From Lathyrus oleraceus (taxonomy: Eukaryota; Streptophyta; Magnoliopsida; Fabales; Fabaceae): DNA of 64,000 nt. The notes beneath the pieces are model-generated. The model made no database searches. It was not told the origin of the DNA and saw nothing but the letters and a program-made list of their open reading frames with translations. The DNA lies in the NCBI RefSeq assembly GCF_024323335.1, contig NC_066584.1:272157618-272221617 (forward strand), written 5' to 3'. This document shows positions 11,489-22,300 of the stretch, piece by piece. Position 1 is the first letter of the stretch, and every line of letters begins with the position of its first letter. The translations under genes and the position numbers were made by a program.

Positions 11489-12774
11489 CTGTTTAACATC
11501 TGTAATCCATGTACTAACCTTGCTTAGCTCAAAATGGAGTATTTGCCATTTTGCTAATCTGGTACATAAGTGGAGAAGGAGGTGTAAGCTTGGTCGAATG
11601 GGCTGGGTACAGGCTGCCAAAGACCATTCAAATTGCTGTTTTGTGTGCTGAAAGAATTGCTGTACTTTGTTTTGCTCTTTTCAAACCATTTGCAAAAAAT
11701 ACCAACTTTGCATCTTTGCACAAAATGGTAGTAAAATGGTGGTATGGACATGATTTTGAGATTGGAGCAAGTTTCAAACATGATATGAAAGCAATCTCAA
11801 TTGGCAAAATGGTGAAAAAAGTCTTAATTCAAAAAGTCAAAGTTTGGTCAAACTTTGAATTTAAATGAAAAAGGTCCAAAAATGCCATTTTGATTGGTAG
11901 GGTTTTGGTGAGTGAAATTTATATTTTTGGAAAGAGGATGAAAAATGTGGTTTGTAGGAAAAAACCCCACCAAATTTGGCCTTATGGTTTGAGAGATATG
12001 GCTCTTTGAAGTTCAAAAATTGGTGAAAATGAATTGATCATATCTTGACAACCACACATGGGATTTGAGAGTTCTTGGACTTTTTGAAAATGGGAAGACA
12101 AGATCTTCAACTTTCATGTTGGGCAAAAATTCATTTGAAGCTTGTATCATGATGTAAGTTTAAGATCAAGAAGTTTCCATTTTTGGCAGTTGAAATTACA
12201 GGTCCACTTTCTATTTCTGGAAATTTTCTGTTTGACTTGATTTTCTTCCATGATGAGGTTTGACATGATAGATGAGGCTTGTACAAGCATGAATGAGCTC
12301 CTTCAAATCAATTCTGTCCATCAAATCACTGATTAAATCAACAGTTGACCAAGTTTGACTTTTCTAGGGTTTTGGGTGACTGGACCACTTCTGATGAATT
12401 CCAAACCCTAATTCCTTGAGGACTTGACTTCAAATGATGTCTCAAGTTGTATGAACTCTTGATTATTGACCATGGTGCCCAAATTCTGCAAGAATGGCCA
12501 CCATCCATTGCTTTGACTGACTGTTGACTGATTTTGACCTAATTGCTTCATCTGCAATCAACAAGGTTAGACTGACAATATTTTTGTACTTTTTGGAAGA
12601 TAAACATATGAAAGCAAAGATATACAAATGCAAGGTATGCTTGGTGATCAAGAAACAACCCACAAGGCAACCAACCCACTAGGAGGGAAGCAAAGGCATG
12701 CAATGATCCTTGAGGCCATGGTATGATATGATATGGGCCATGAGGGATCTTAGGGCCAAAATTGGGGTCTTACA

Positions 12775-12899
12775 CCAAGGATACACAAAAGCCAACACCA
12801 CCAGAGGAGCTTAGAGAGATGGCGAGGGAGATAGCTCGCAAAAGGAACAACCCCCGATGCTTCTTGTGGATTGGCAATAGTAATAGTAAACGTTTGTAA
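12775..12899 (+). pseudogene. PET100-like exon 2, copy A, cut by Ogre-1
   Basis: The sequence matches exon 2 of the intact PET100-like gene at 44213-44314 but starts abruptly at the Ogre-1 LTR end, inside the codons for ..EYPKD... The first exon, the intron and the first codons of exon 2 are missing from this side. The normal TGA stop is CGA here (12855-12857), so the frame would run on to TAA at 12897. If Ogre-1 inserted cleanly, the missing part lies left of the window beyond the other Ogre LTR. Confidence 0.8.
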
Positions 12900-13725
12900 T
12901 GGACACCGTGTGAACTACGAATCTTTGCTTCTTTCAATTGTTTCTGTTGTTTTATTATGAAATTTTCTGCAATGAAAGGAACATATTGTTATTAAGTAAA
13001 TGAGTCAACTTTGCAATTTCATTATCACGCCAAAAATCAATTCTTCATTGCATGAAGTCATGGACTGTTTTCTCATATTGTCGAACAACAGCACTCTATT
13101 TGATCAAATTGCTATTTTCTGTGATTGCCAACATTGTTACCAACTTGACTTCTAAGCTTTTGCTTGGTTACTTTCCTGACATATAGATAGTTTGGGATTA
13201 CCGGTAAGCAAAGATAATAATTTATTGTTTCATTCAGTCTTTAAGGATTTGTGATATGAGTTTCTGTGAATGACAAAACTATTGCAGTTCATCTTCTTTA
13301 TTTAAAAGGTTGTATATCTATATCTCTTCTTTATTAGTTGATATATCATACATGTTGTTATGGTATCAATTTTTTTAAGTCTATTTAATTATTTTTTTTT
13401 CTATTCTTTTTTCCAACTTATTGTTTACCTAGCAATGGGAACACCTTTGTTCTCTGCATGTTAGAATCGCAGTGGTTGCAGCTTAGATGCAATATTCAGT
13501 TTGTTTTTGTTAGCTTGAATGATTCTCTTTTAGTCTCTATCCTTCCCTTCTTTCAGTTCAATGACTTGTTCTCAAATTTTTATGCTTCATAGAGGACTCC
13601 ATGAGAGGAATTTGATTGCAGGGAAACGAGAAGCAATTTTTTGGTGTTGTGGTTTCAACTTCCATACTCTGCATAATAGAAATACAGTTTGAGTAAAAAA
13701 CTCAAGAGACTACAAACCGCTTACC
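12900..13725 (+). other. Copy A spacer and 5' region of the PUB pseudogene
   Basis: No gene. It is co-linear and nearly identical with 44315-45183, between PET100 and PUB in copy B. The boundary TTTGATTGCAG/GGAAACGAG near 13620 looks like the acceptor of an intron in the PUB 5' untranslated region. Confidence 0.6.
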
Positions 13726-15850
13726 ATGGTTGGATTGGAACTCATACCGATAGGTACAATTTTGGCTGTTCTAACCAGCCAGGTTGTGAGAACGGCTAAT
13801 GCTGCAAAAGATGTTCTTATCGACAAGGAAAGTTTTAATATCCTTTCGAAACACCTGCTTGATATTGCAGCTTCAGGAACTGAATGAGTCACAAGTTGCA
13901 AGGGTTGCTCTGGAGTCTCTTGAACAAGTCATTAGGGATATCGGAAGGTCTCTAGCTGCATTGTCTCTTGCAAATACTGAAGTCCTATCAAGAATTTCTG
14001 ATCAAGTCAACAGACTACAGAGTGAGATGCAAAGGGTCGAGTTTGAGGCTTCACAATCTCAGCTTGACATTATTGATAAGTTGAACCATGGAATTAAGGA
14101 GCAAAAATTAGATCAGGCTTTTGCAAACGATATGCTCGAAGAGATAGCAAGAGCAGTCGGGGTGCCAGTGGAGCCTTCAGAGATCAGCAAAGAGATAGCC
14201 AACATTAGGTGGGAAAAAGAAGAAGCTGCAAACAGGAAAGAAAGAGCAGAAGTTATATTTTTGGAGCAGATCATTTTGCTACTCTCTCAAGCTGATACAG
14301 CAAGTGATTTCGAAGAAGTTAAGAAGCAATATTTTCAAAGGGTTCAGGTAATGGAAAGATATGGTTCAAGGGAAAATATATTCCGCCACTTAATTCTTTC
14401 TGTTGTTCGATAACTGAAGCTGTTATGGTAGATCCTGTCAGTCTTTGCACCGGTACTACATGTGAGAGATCTGCCATTGAAGTTTGGTTTGATGATGGCA
14501 ATATGACTGACCGAAAACGAAAGAGGTTCTTGAAGATACTACCTTAAGGTCGAACATTCGGTTAAGAGAATCCATAGTAGAGTGGAGAGAACTTAATTAC
14601 TGCTTCAGAATAAAGTCTATCAGGGAAAACTTATTATCTAATTCTGGCTTATTATTGCATGAGTCCTTGAGTCAGATGCAGGCTCTCATAAAAGAGAATT
14701 CAATTAATAAGGATTGGATTTCTATAGGAGAACTTACTGATATTATCATCTCCATCCTTGGGAACTCTTATTCTATAGATGTCAAGATGAAGATCTTGAT
14801 TACTTTGAAGGGTGCTGTTGAGGGGCATGCAAGAAACAAGGTAAACAGTCTTTATTTTTCATTTAAGCTGAGCATAAATTTTTTACATATGCTGCACTGA
14901 GATGTAGACATTCTTCAACTAGTTTTAAATTCGACATTTGCATAATATTTTACAGGAAAAAATGGTTGAATCTCAAGGATGGCGATACATTATTTCCTTC
15001 TTACACAATGACTCTAGAGTAATAAAGGAAGCAGTTGATTTGCTCTATGAATTGCTTCAAGACCGTTCTGGTTGGAATAAAAGTTTCTGCGAAAAACTTT
15101 CTGAGCATCCCAGCACGGTTAATTACCTTGTTACCATTCTAAATGGACCAGTCAGCGATTCAATTGGAACTGCAAAAAAGATTTTGATGGAGCTTTTTGA
15201 AACAGACGAGGAAAACATTTGTTGTGCTGCTAAGTTTGGCTGGTACAAAGCACTTGTTGATCGCATGATTCAAGGTAGCAAGACATTCTTTTCCAGTTCG
15301 TCTTTGTTGCGTTGATTCATGGGCAATGTTTATATAAATTCTTCTTTTCATGGTGTACGTAATTGCATATGGGAAGTCTTTTCTTTTAGTTTCTGTCTTA
15401 TTGCTGTGTTATGCTCCAAATAAAACATTTGTGCCTTACTTTTCCTTATTTGATTTTTAAGGATCGGAGTCTTCAAGAATGTCAATGGTAAAGCTATAAT
15501 CAATTTCAATTTGGAAGAATCAAATTTAAAACTCCTTGGCGAGAAAGGAGTTATACCTCCTTTGCTAGAAATGCTATCCGGAAGCATTGAATCGAAAGAA
15601 TTGTCTTTATCAGCATTGGTCAAACTAGCAGAAGTTCATGCCAATAAGGGAATTCTTGTTGCATATGGAGGTGTCCCCATTCTCTTAGATTTAATGTTCT
15701 CCCTTCGGACACGAGCGTTCATTAGCATTAAATGCTTTGAAATCCTTGAGAAGCTTTCTTCTTCTTCCGATGGAATTGGTGTCTTTATTGACGGAGAAGG
15801 GAAACAACTCGAGTTAGATAACATAATCACCAATTTGCTAGCTCTGCAGC
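13726..15850 (+). pseudogene. U-box/ARM protein of PUB43/PUB44 type, copy A, 5' part
   Basis: The frame starts MVGLELIPIGTILAVLTSQV and continues through a helical N-terminal region, a U-box (about 14380-14560, with MVDPVSLCTG) and ARM-type helical repeats. Exons are about 13726-14840, 14956-15274 and 15462 onward, with GT/AG borders. In plants these proteins are E3 ubiquitin ligases (SAUL1/PUB44 clade). This copy is broken. A 20-bp deletion at about 13870 lies between ATTGC repeats. A 99-bp in-frame deletion at about 13925 lies between TTGAA repeats. One-base losses occur near 14376 and 14510, on either side of the U-box, and near 15490. Finally a copia element splits it at 15850. The clade assignment is from memory. 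Confidence 0.75.
15846..15850 (+). other. Left target-site duplication of the copia element
   Basis: GCAGC immediately precedes the LTR; the same five bases are at 24739-24743. The uninterrupted target is seen in copy B near 50381 as CTCTGCAGCAGCTTCC. Confidence 0.95.
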
Positions 15851-16724
15851 TGTTGGTGTAAGCCCTAGAGGCCAATACTTTTGGTACTTGTATCGAATTA
15901 TTTATTAATAATAAAAGGCTTTTTCTTTATTACGTTTGTTTAATAAAGTCCCTAGAATAGCTAGTCTGTTTAATGTATCAAGTATGACTTAATCATGAGA
16001 TCACATTAAACATAAGGACACTATTCTTAAAGTATCCGTAGTCGAGCTTTAGTGTGAAGTGGGATAACATTAAAGCATTAAGATTATTATGTTTGTAGAC
16101 TGATGATCACATCTCATGGATCATGGATAAAGAGTTATCAAGTCTTAAACATATGTATGAATATTAAGAGTAATATTTGTACCGGATTGACCCGCTATGA
16201 GAATGCTATATAGAAAGTTATGCAAAGTGTCATAAGTTATTCTCATGGTGATAATAGTGTATTCCACTCTTCGACCTAAAACCACTATGGATCCAAAATG
16301 TAGAGTCGAGTGCTTTATTGCTGATCCAACGTTGTCCGTAACTGGATAACCATAAAGACAGTTAATGGGTACTCCACAAAGCATACTGAGGGACATGAGT
16401 GTCCTAGATGGAATTTGCCCATCCTGCGCAACAGGATAAATGTCTATGGGCCCAATATTGAACTGAACAAGGATGACACGGTCTATGCCTTGTGTTTAAT
16501 ATAGACATAAGGGCAAAAGGGTAATTATACACATAAGTATTATCACAGAAGGAATTGTCAGATCACATGACATTTTCGTGTCTTGGGTAGCAGTGATGTG
16601 TTGCTAGATACCGCTCACTGTTTATTATGTTAAATGCGTGATTTAATATAATTGCCAACGTCACGAAAACCTACAGGGTCACACACAAAGGACGGATTGA
16701 TGAGAGATAGAGTAACTAAGGAAT

Positions 16725-16848
16725 ACCGTAAGGTACGGTGCCCTTAAGTGAGTTATAGAGCATCGTAAGGTACGATGTACTTGAGTAGAATACGAAATAT
16801 GGTAAGGTACCATGAGCTTAAGTGATTTTGGGCATATTATAAGATATG
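16725..16848 (+). repeat. U3 array of palindromic units
   Basis: Units are ACCGTA-AGG-TACGGT (16725-16739), CATCGTA-AGG-TACGATG (16761-16777), ATGGTA-AGG-TACCAT (16799-16813) and a weaker CATAT...ATATG (16833-16848). They are spaced about 37 bp apart and separated by CTTAAGTGA-like linkers. They lie 50-180 bp upstream of the TATA box. The same array is in the 3' LTR (about 24224-24347) and, diverged, in the solo LTR (about 28060-28190). Confidence 0.85.
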
Positions 16849-16888
16849 GGCCAAAATACACTTAAGTGGGCTTTTAGCTTGAAGCCCA

Positions 16889-16919
16889 CACAAGTGGTTC
16901 TATAAATAGAACCCTTGTG
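16889..16919 (+). promoter_or_regulatory. Copia LTR core promoter: TATA box in an inverted repeat
   Basis: TATAAATAGA at 16901-16910 sits at the centre of CACAAGTGGTTCTAT / ATAGAACCCTTGTG, arms of 15 and 14 bases that pair with one unpaired base. The arrangement is kept in the 3' LTR (TATA at 24400-24409) and in the solo LTR (reverse strand, 28001-28010). Confidence 0.75.
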
Positions 16920-17241
16920 CAGAAGCAAAAATTGGCGGTTGCATTATTTTCGTTTTCTATCACTCTCTCTCTCTCTCACTCAAAGCCTTCATTCGTACCA
17001 GCTAGCACTGAGATTGAAGGAACCCGTTCGTGTGGACTGAGTAGAGACGTTGTCATCGTTCAACGTTCGTGATCGCTTCGTGGATTTGCATCAAAGGTTT
17101 TGATCGTCACAAGAGATCTGCACCAAAGGTTTCAACCGTCACAAGAGGTAAATATTCTATCACTGACCATGACCATTCGTAAGGATCTCTAAAGGAGAAA
17201 ATTTTATTTCCGCTGCGTTTTGGACCGCAATTCTCCTTCAG

Positions 17242-17254
17242 TGGTATCAGAGCC
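17242..17254 (+). other. Copia primer binding site (tRNA-iMet)
   Basis: TGGTATCAGAGCC begins one base after the LTR end, the standard plant copia primer site complementary to initiator tRNA-Met. Confidence 0.9.
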
Positions 17255-17831
17255 ACTTACGAAACCATGACTCGGATAGCTGTTTACTTTCTGTATTAAT
17301 ATGATTAAAAGACAGAATGAATCAATTAATTAATCGGGTAATTAAATTTGGCATCATGAGTGTACGAGTTGGATGATTGATGTTGACTATGCTTCGGAAT
17401 CCGACATTAGTATGGTGAAGCAGCGATACATCGATCGTCCATAGGTTACGCAATTGAGACCGATCAACTTATATATGATATAAGTAATCCTAATGCAAAG
17501 TATGGTATATGTGATATACTGTTTCTGTTTCATTCATTCGAACACTAAATGATTGTTTTCCTTTGAGCGATCAATGGTCATTTGCTTCGGAATCCGACAT
17601 TAGTATGGTGAAGCAATGACATGTTGATCAATCATACTGAATCAACAATCGAGGTGTGTTTGACGGTCTGAAATTGGCGCATTAGGGTTGGTGACGGCGC
17701 AAGGGTTGTGCCGTCAAGGAGTTCTGAATTTAGGGCTTTTTGGAAGAGGTTCGTAGACTGTTTCAAAGTCCTATTAGTTTGGTCGCGTGAAGTTCGTGTG
17801 ACGAGCGTAACATGCGTAACAAACTGGATGC

Positions 17832-17935
17832 GTGACGGTCGTAACACGCACATGACGGTCGTCACACTCACATTGCCTGTGACGGTCGTCACACGCCTGT
17901 GACGGTCGTCACACGCCTGTGACGGTCGTCACACT
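17832..17935 (+). repeat. GTGACGGTCGTCAC hairpin array, five units
   Basis: The core GACGGTCGTC or a one-base variant occurs at 17833, 17853, 17881, 17901 and 17921. The last three units are exact 20-bp repeats of the type CTGTGACGGTCGTCACACGC. Each can fold as TGTGAC-GGTC-GTCACA. Degenerate units (CGTGTGACGAGCGTAACA) precede the array. Confidence 0.85.
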
Positions 17936-18721
17936 CCCAGAGTCAAAATTTTGGGGTTCCTGTTTTGTGACTACGCAAGGGTTGTGTTCATGCAAAACAA
18001 TGTCCATTTCAAATGAATTGTTCATTAAAATTTTGGACAGGGGCGCTGCCCCTCCAACCCCGCAAGGGCGCTGCCCATTGACCTCGTCCGCTGATCGGTC
18101 AGCGGAACCTCCGGCTAACTCTGCGTAGTGTGATCGGTCGCTGAAATTTAATTTGGTTTTAATTAATTAAAGGAATTAAAATTTAATAATAACAATGTGT
18201 TTATTATTATTGCCTTGTGGTGATCAGTTATGGCCTTAGTTGTCCTTTATTTTGTTTTGGGTTTTTTAAATACGACCTGCGTGTCGTGCCTCTCCTTTTG
18301 ATCTCTTAATGTAACTTCTTTTCTCATCTCAAACCCTCGTATGTAAAACGAGTTTCTTCTGGAATGTAATGTTATGAATAAAGAGAAGAAGACAATGTTA
18401 TGAAGAAAGAGAAGATTTCAATATCAAAAGAGGACAATCTTGAAGATCTTGCTTGGAGAAGCTTAGAGAAGAATTCAATATTAAAGGAGGACAACCTTGA
18501 AGATCTTGCTTGGAGAAGCTTAGATCGTTATTAGGTTAGCTTAGGTTCTCTCATTGGCTTGGGAGAACAATTGCGCTAGGGGCCATAACTGTTTCATTTT
18601 GTTTGTATGTATGTTGATGCATGTGAATGTATGTTGATGCATGTGAGAGACGATTTATATGATAAACAAGCCGGTGAGATCATAACAATTGCAATTCCCT
18701 CAAACTAAAATATTAAGTTTA

Positions 18722-19060
18722 TGCTTTCCAAGTTTTAGCACTCATCAAGACTAGTATCGGATAATGTAGGTTTCGCCAAAGCGAGGTGCATGTTCTATAT
18801 TAGTAAGGTGCGATGGGATAATTGTAATATCCAACTGCTAAAACAATGGGTCAAACTTAACTAAAAAAATTATGATGATATTATATATGTTTGCTTTCCA
18901 AGTTTTAGCACTCATCAAGACTAGTATCGGATAATGTAGGTTTCGCCAAAGCGAGGTGCATGTTCTATATTAGTAAGGTGCGATGGGATAATTGTAATAT
19001 CCAACTGCTAAGACAATGGGTCAAACTTAATTATAATAATATCATATATGTTTTAGAAGC
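18722..19060 (+). repeat. 170-bp tandem doublet in copia leader
   Basis: Two nearly identical copies, each starting TGCTTTCCAAGTTTTAGCAC (18722 and 18892) and running to CAATGGGTCAAACTTAA plus an AT-rich tail. Confidence 0.9.
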
Positions 19061-19375
19061 AAGAGTTGGGAATAATCCATATGATGGATTGGAATAAGGA
19101 GTTATTCACCCAACTGAAATTTTCGAGAGTTGTATGAGATACAATTGGAAGGAGTTCCTACCTAAATAACCTAGTTTTGTGTAATCCGCCTACGCGGACT
19201 TAGAACGAAGTGAAATATGGATCTCGACCCACTAGAAAATCTTCCAACGGGATTTTCCGAATCAAATGATGAGGGTCATTTGTTTTGAATAAAATAGTGG
19301 GAGCATGTTTAATTAAAGGCCTAATTAAATATGTTATTGATACTTATATTTTCATTAATTCTTATGTAGATCACC

Positions 19376-22300
19376 ATGACAACAAACACCTCTAACAACA
19401 TCTTGCGATCAATCCTTGACAAGGAAAAATTGTCTGGGACAAATTTCCTGGATTGGCACCGAAACCTGAGGATTGTCCTCAAACATGATAAAAAGTTGTA
19501 TGTCTTGGAGACTCTTGTTCCTGAAGAGGAACCTCCTAGTTCTGCACCTAAGGCAGAAAGAGATGCTTATAAAAAGCATGTCGATGATGCCAATGAAACT
19601 GCTTGTCTCATGCTAGCTACCATGAACTCAGAATTGCAAAAGCAACATGAGAACATGTCAGCGTTCGATATGATCGAACACCTGAAGTTGCTCTATCAAG
19701 AGCAAGCAAGGCATGAGAGGTTTGAAGTTTCGAAAGCCCTTTTTCAAAGCAAGTTAGCTGAGGGAGCCCCTGTAAGTCCCCATGTGCTCAAGATGATTGG
19801 GTATGTGGAAAACCTTGAAAGGTTGGGTTTTCCCCTCGGAAAGGAACTTGCGACTGATTTGATCTTGCAATCGTTGCCAGATAGATTCAGTCAATTTGTC
19901 CTAAATTTCAATATGAATGATATGGATAAATCTCTTCCTGGACTGCTAGGCATGTTAAGAACAGCTGAACAGAATCTGAAGACAAAAGGGAAGTCCATTC
20001 TGATGATCAGAAATGGAAAGAGACAGAACAAAAGGCCCACCAAGCAGGGTGATAAAGGGAAAGGCAAGGAAGTTGCCAAACCCAGACCCACTGTTGCTGC
20101 TTTGAAGCCTACTGGAGGCATAGCAAAGGCAGGCACCTGCTTCCATTGCGGTAAGACCGGACACTGGAAGAGAAACTGCCCAAAGTACCTGGAAGATACG
20201 AAGAATGGAGTAGAGACTTCAACTTCAGGTATTTTTGTTATTGAAATAAATTTATCTACTTCTGCATCATGGATATTAGATACTGGATGCGGTTCTCACA
20301 TTTGTACAAATGTGCAGGGGCTAAAAAGAAGTAGAGATTTGGCAAAAGGTGAAGTTGACCTACGAGTTGGCAATGGAGCAAAGGTTGCTGCTTTAGCCGT
20401 AGGAACTTATGTATTAACTTTACCTAGTGGTTTAATAATTCAGTTAGAGAACTGCTATTATGTACCTGCAATTAGCAGGAATATTATTTCCATTTCTTGT
20501 TTGGACAAGTTTGGTTTTTCATTTATAATAAAGAACAATTGTTGCTCAATTTATTTGAATGATATATTCTATGCTACTGCACAAATGAGCAATGGACTAT
20601 ATGTCCTTGATCTCGAAATGCCTATATATAACATTAATACTAAAAGGATGAGACCTAATGAGTTAAATCCAACTTACCTTTGGCATTGTCGATTAGGCCA
20701 CATAAATGAGAAACGCATTTCCAAACTCCATAAAGATGGACTCTTGGACTCTTTTGATTATGAATCATATGAGACATGCAGATCTTGTTTAATTGGAAAG
20801 ATGACAAAGTCTCCATTCACAGGAAAAGGTGAAAGAGCGAATGATCTTTTGGGCCTAATACATACTGATGTATGTGGACCACTGAACATACCAGCCAGAG
20901 GAGGTTTTCAGTACTTCATCACATTTACTGATGATTTCAGTAGATATGGTTATGTGTATTTAATGAAACACAAATCGGAGTCCTTTGAAAAGTTCAAGGA
21001 ATTCAAGAATGAAGTACAAAACCAACTAGGTAAGAATATTAAAACTCTTCGATCAGATCGAGGTGGTGAGTATTTAAGCCTAGAGTTTGATGACCATCTG
21101 AAAGAGTGTGGGATCCTATCCCAACTTACTCCTCCTGGAACACCCCAATGGAATGGTGTATCTGAGAGAAGAAATAGAACCCTGTTAGACATGGTCCGAT
21201 CCATGATGAGTCACGCCGATCTTCCAAACTCCTTTTGGGGACATGCACTATTGACAGCAGCTTACACACTTAACCGTGTTCCATCCAAAAAGGTTGAAAA
21301 GACATCATATGAGATATGGAGTGGTAAGAAACCACATATGTCTTACATGAAGATTTGGGGTTGTGAGGTTTATGTGAAACGACAAATTTCAACTAAGCTT
21401 GAGCCCAAATCTGACAAATGCTTATTTGTGGGGTATCCTAAAGAAACAAAAGGGTATTACTTCTACAATCCTTCTGAGGGCAAAGTGTTTGTCGCTCGAA
21501 CTGGAGTTTTCCTAGAAAAGGATTTTATTTCCAAAGGAACCAGTGGGAGGAAAGTAGAGCTTGAAGAAATTCAAGAATCACAAAGCATAGATACACCTAT
21601 GGAGGAATTAGAGCAGGAAACACAAGAAGTTGTGGAAGAGCAACCTGCTCAAGTAGAACAAAACCAACGTAGGTCAAGCAGGATACGTCAACTACCTGAG
21701 AGATATGGATATCTCATAACTGATCAAGGTGATGTATTACTCATGGATCAAGATGATCCTATGACCTACCAAGAGGCCATAACTGGTCCCGAGTCTGAGA
21801 AGTGGCTAGAAGCCATGAAATCTGAAATGGATTCCATGTACACAAACCAAGTTTGGACCTTGGTAGAGCCTCCTGTAGGAGTTAACCCTATAGGATGCAA
21901 GTGGGTCTTCAAAAAGAAGACTGACATGGATGGTAAGGTACATACCTATAAGGCAAGACTGGTTGCAAAAGGATATAAACAAATTCATGGGATTGACTAT
22001 GATGAAACCTTTTCACCAGTTGCAATGCTTAAATCTGTTCGGATTTTACTTGCTATCGCTGCATATCATGATTATGAAATATGGCAGATGGATGTCAAAA
22101 CTGCTTTCCTTAATGGAAATCTTCTTGAGGATGTGTACATGACACAGCCTGAAGGATTTGACATACCAGAGGAAGCCCAAAAGATATGTAAGTTACAAAG
22201 ATCAATCTATGGATTGAAGCAAGCTTCCAGAAGCTGGAATCTTCGTTTTGATGAAACAGTAAAACAATATGGATTCATCAAGAACGAAGATGAGCCTTGT

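Larger units (their letters stand above)
1..12774 (-). mobile_element. Ogre-1: Ty3/gypsy Ogre/Tat-type retrotransposon, internally deleted, 3' end outside window
   Basis: Reading the minus strand from right to left the order is: 5' LTR (12774 to 6308), tRNA-Arg-type primer binding site, leader, end of gag-pro, a short piece from between protease and reverse transcriptase, the integrase C-terminus, stem-loops, and a long repeat-rich 3' region that runs off the left edge. Most of gag, reverse transcriptase, RNase H and the integrase core are missing, so this is a non-autonomous deletion derivative. A very long LTR, a tRNA-Arg primer site and repeats after pol are known traits of Ogre elements. 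The right end falls precisely in a PET100-like exon at 12775. The assignment to Ogre/Tat is by recognition of sequence style, not by a search. Confidence 0.85.
6308..12774 (-). mobile_element. Ogre-1 5' LTR (about 6.5 kb)
   Basis: On the minus strand it starts TGTAAGACCCCAATTTTGGC at 12774 and ends GCTACA at 6308, giving TG...CA ends, with the primer site just beyond. The length is extreme for an LTR but usual for Ogre. It contains no convincing gene; the small frames (such as 11261-11620 minus) have no recognisable domain. The partner LTR would be left of the window, so LTR identity cannot be judged. Beyond the right end the sequence is host DNA (PET100-like exon). Confidence 0.8.
15851..17240 (+). 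mobile_element. Copia 5' LTR
   Basis: 1390 bp, beginning TGTTGGTGTAAGCCCTAGAG and ending ATTCTCCTTCA. A TATA box is at 16901-16910, with U3 palindromic units just upstream. It has no gene. The leftover frames inside are the same in both LTRs and in no recognisable family. Confidence 0.95.
17255..19375 (+). other. Copia leader (5' untranslated region), about 2.1 kb, repeat-rich
   Basis: No convincing ORF. It holds a 32-bp repeat GCTTCGGAATCCGACATTAG... at 17391-17422 and 17584-17615 whose ends (GCTTC/GAAGC) can pair, the GTGACGGTCGTCAC array, a G+C-rich hairpin CCGCTGA..TCAGCGG near 18090, a roughly 70-bp doublet at 18408-18525 (GATCTTGCTTGGAGAAGCTT twice) and a 170-bp tandem doublet at 18722-19060. 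Long structured leaders may serve packaging or translation; that is inference. Confidence 0.7.

Noticed and set aside
11261..11620. 119-codon minus frame in the Ogre-1 LTR
   Set aside because: No domain, composition like LTR non-coding sequence, and overlapping frames on the other strand; it could lie on the Ogre transcript but nothing supports coding.
16145..16396. Minus-strand 83-codon frame, also seen at 23644-23895
   Set aside because: Duplicate only because it lies in both copia LTRs; no domain and antisense to the element.
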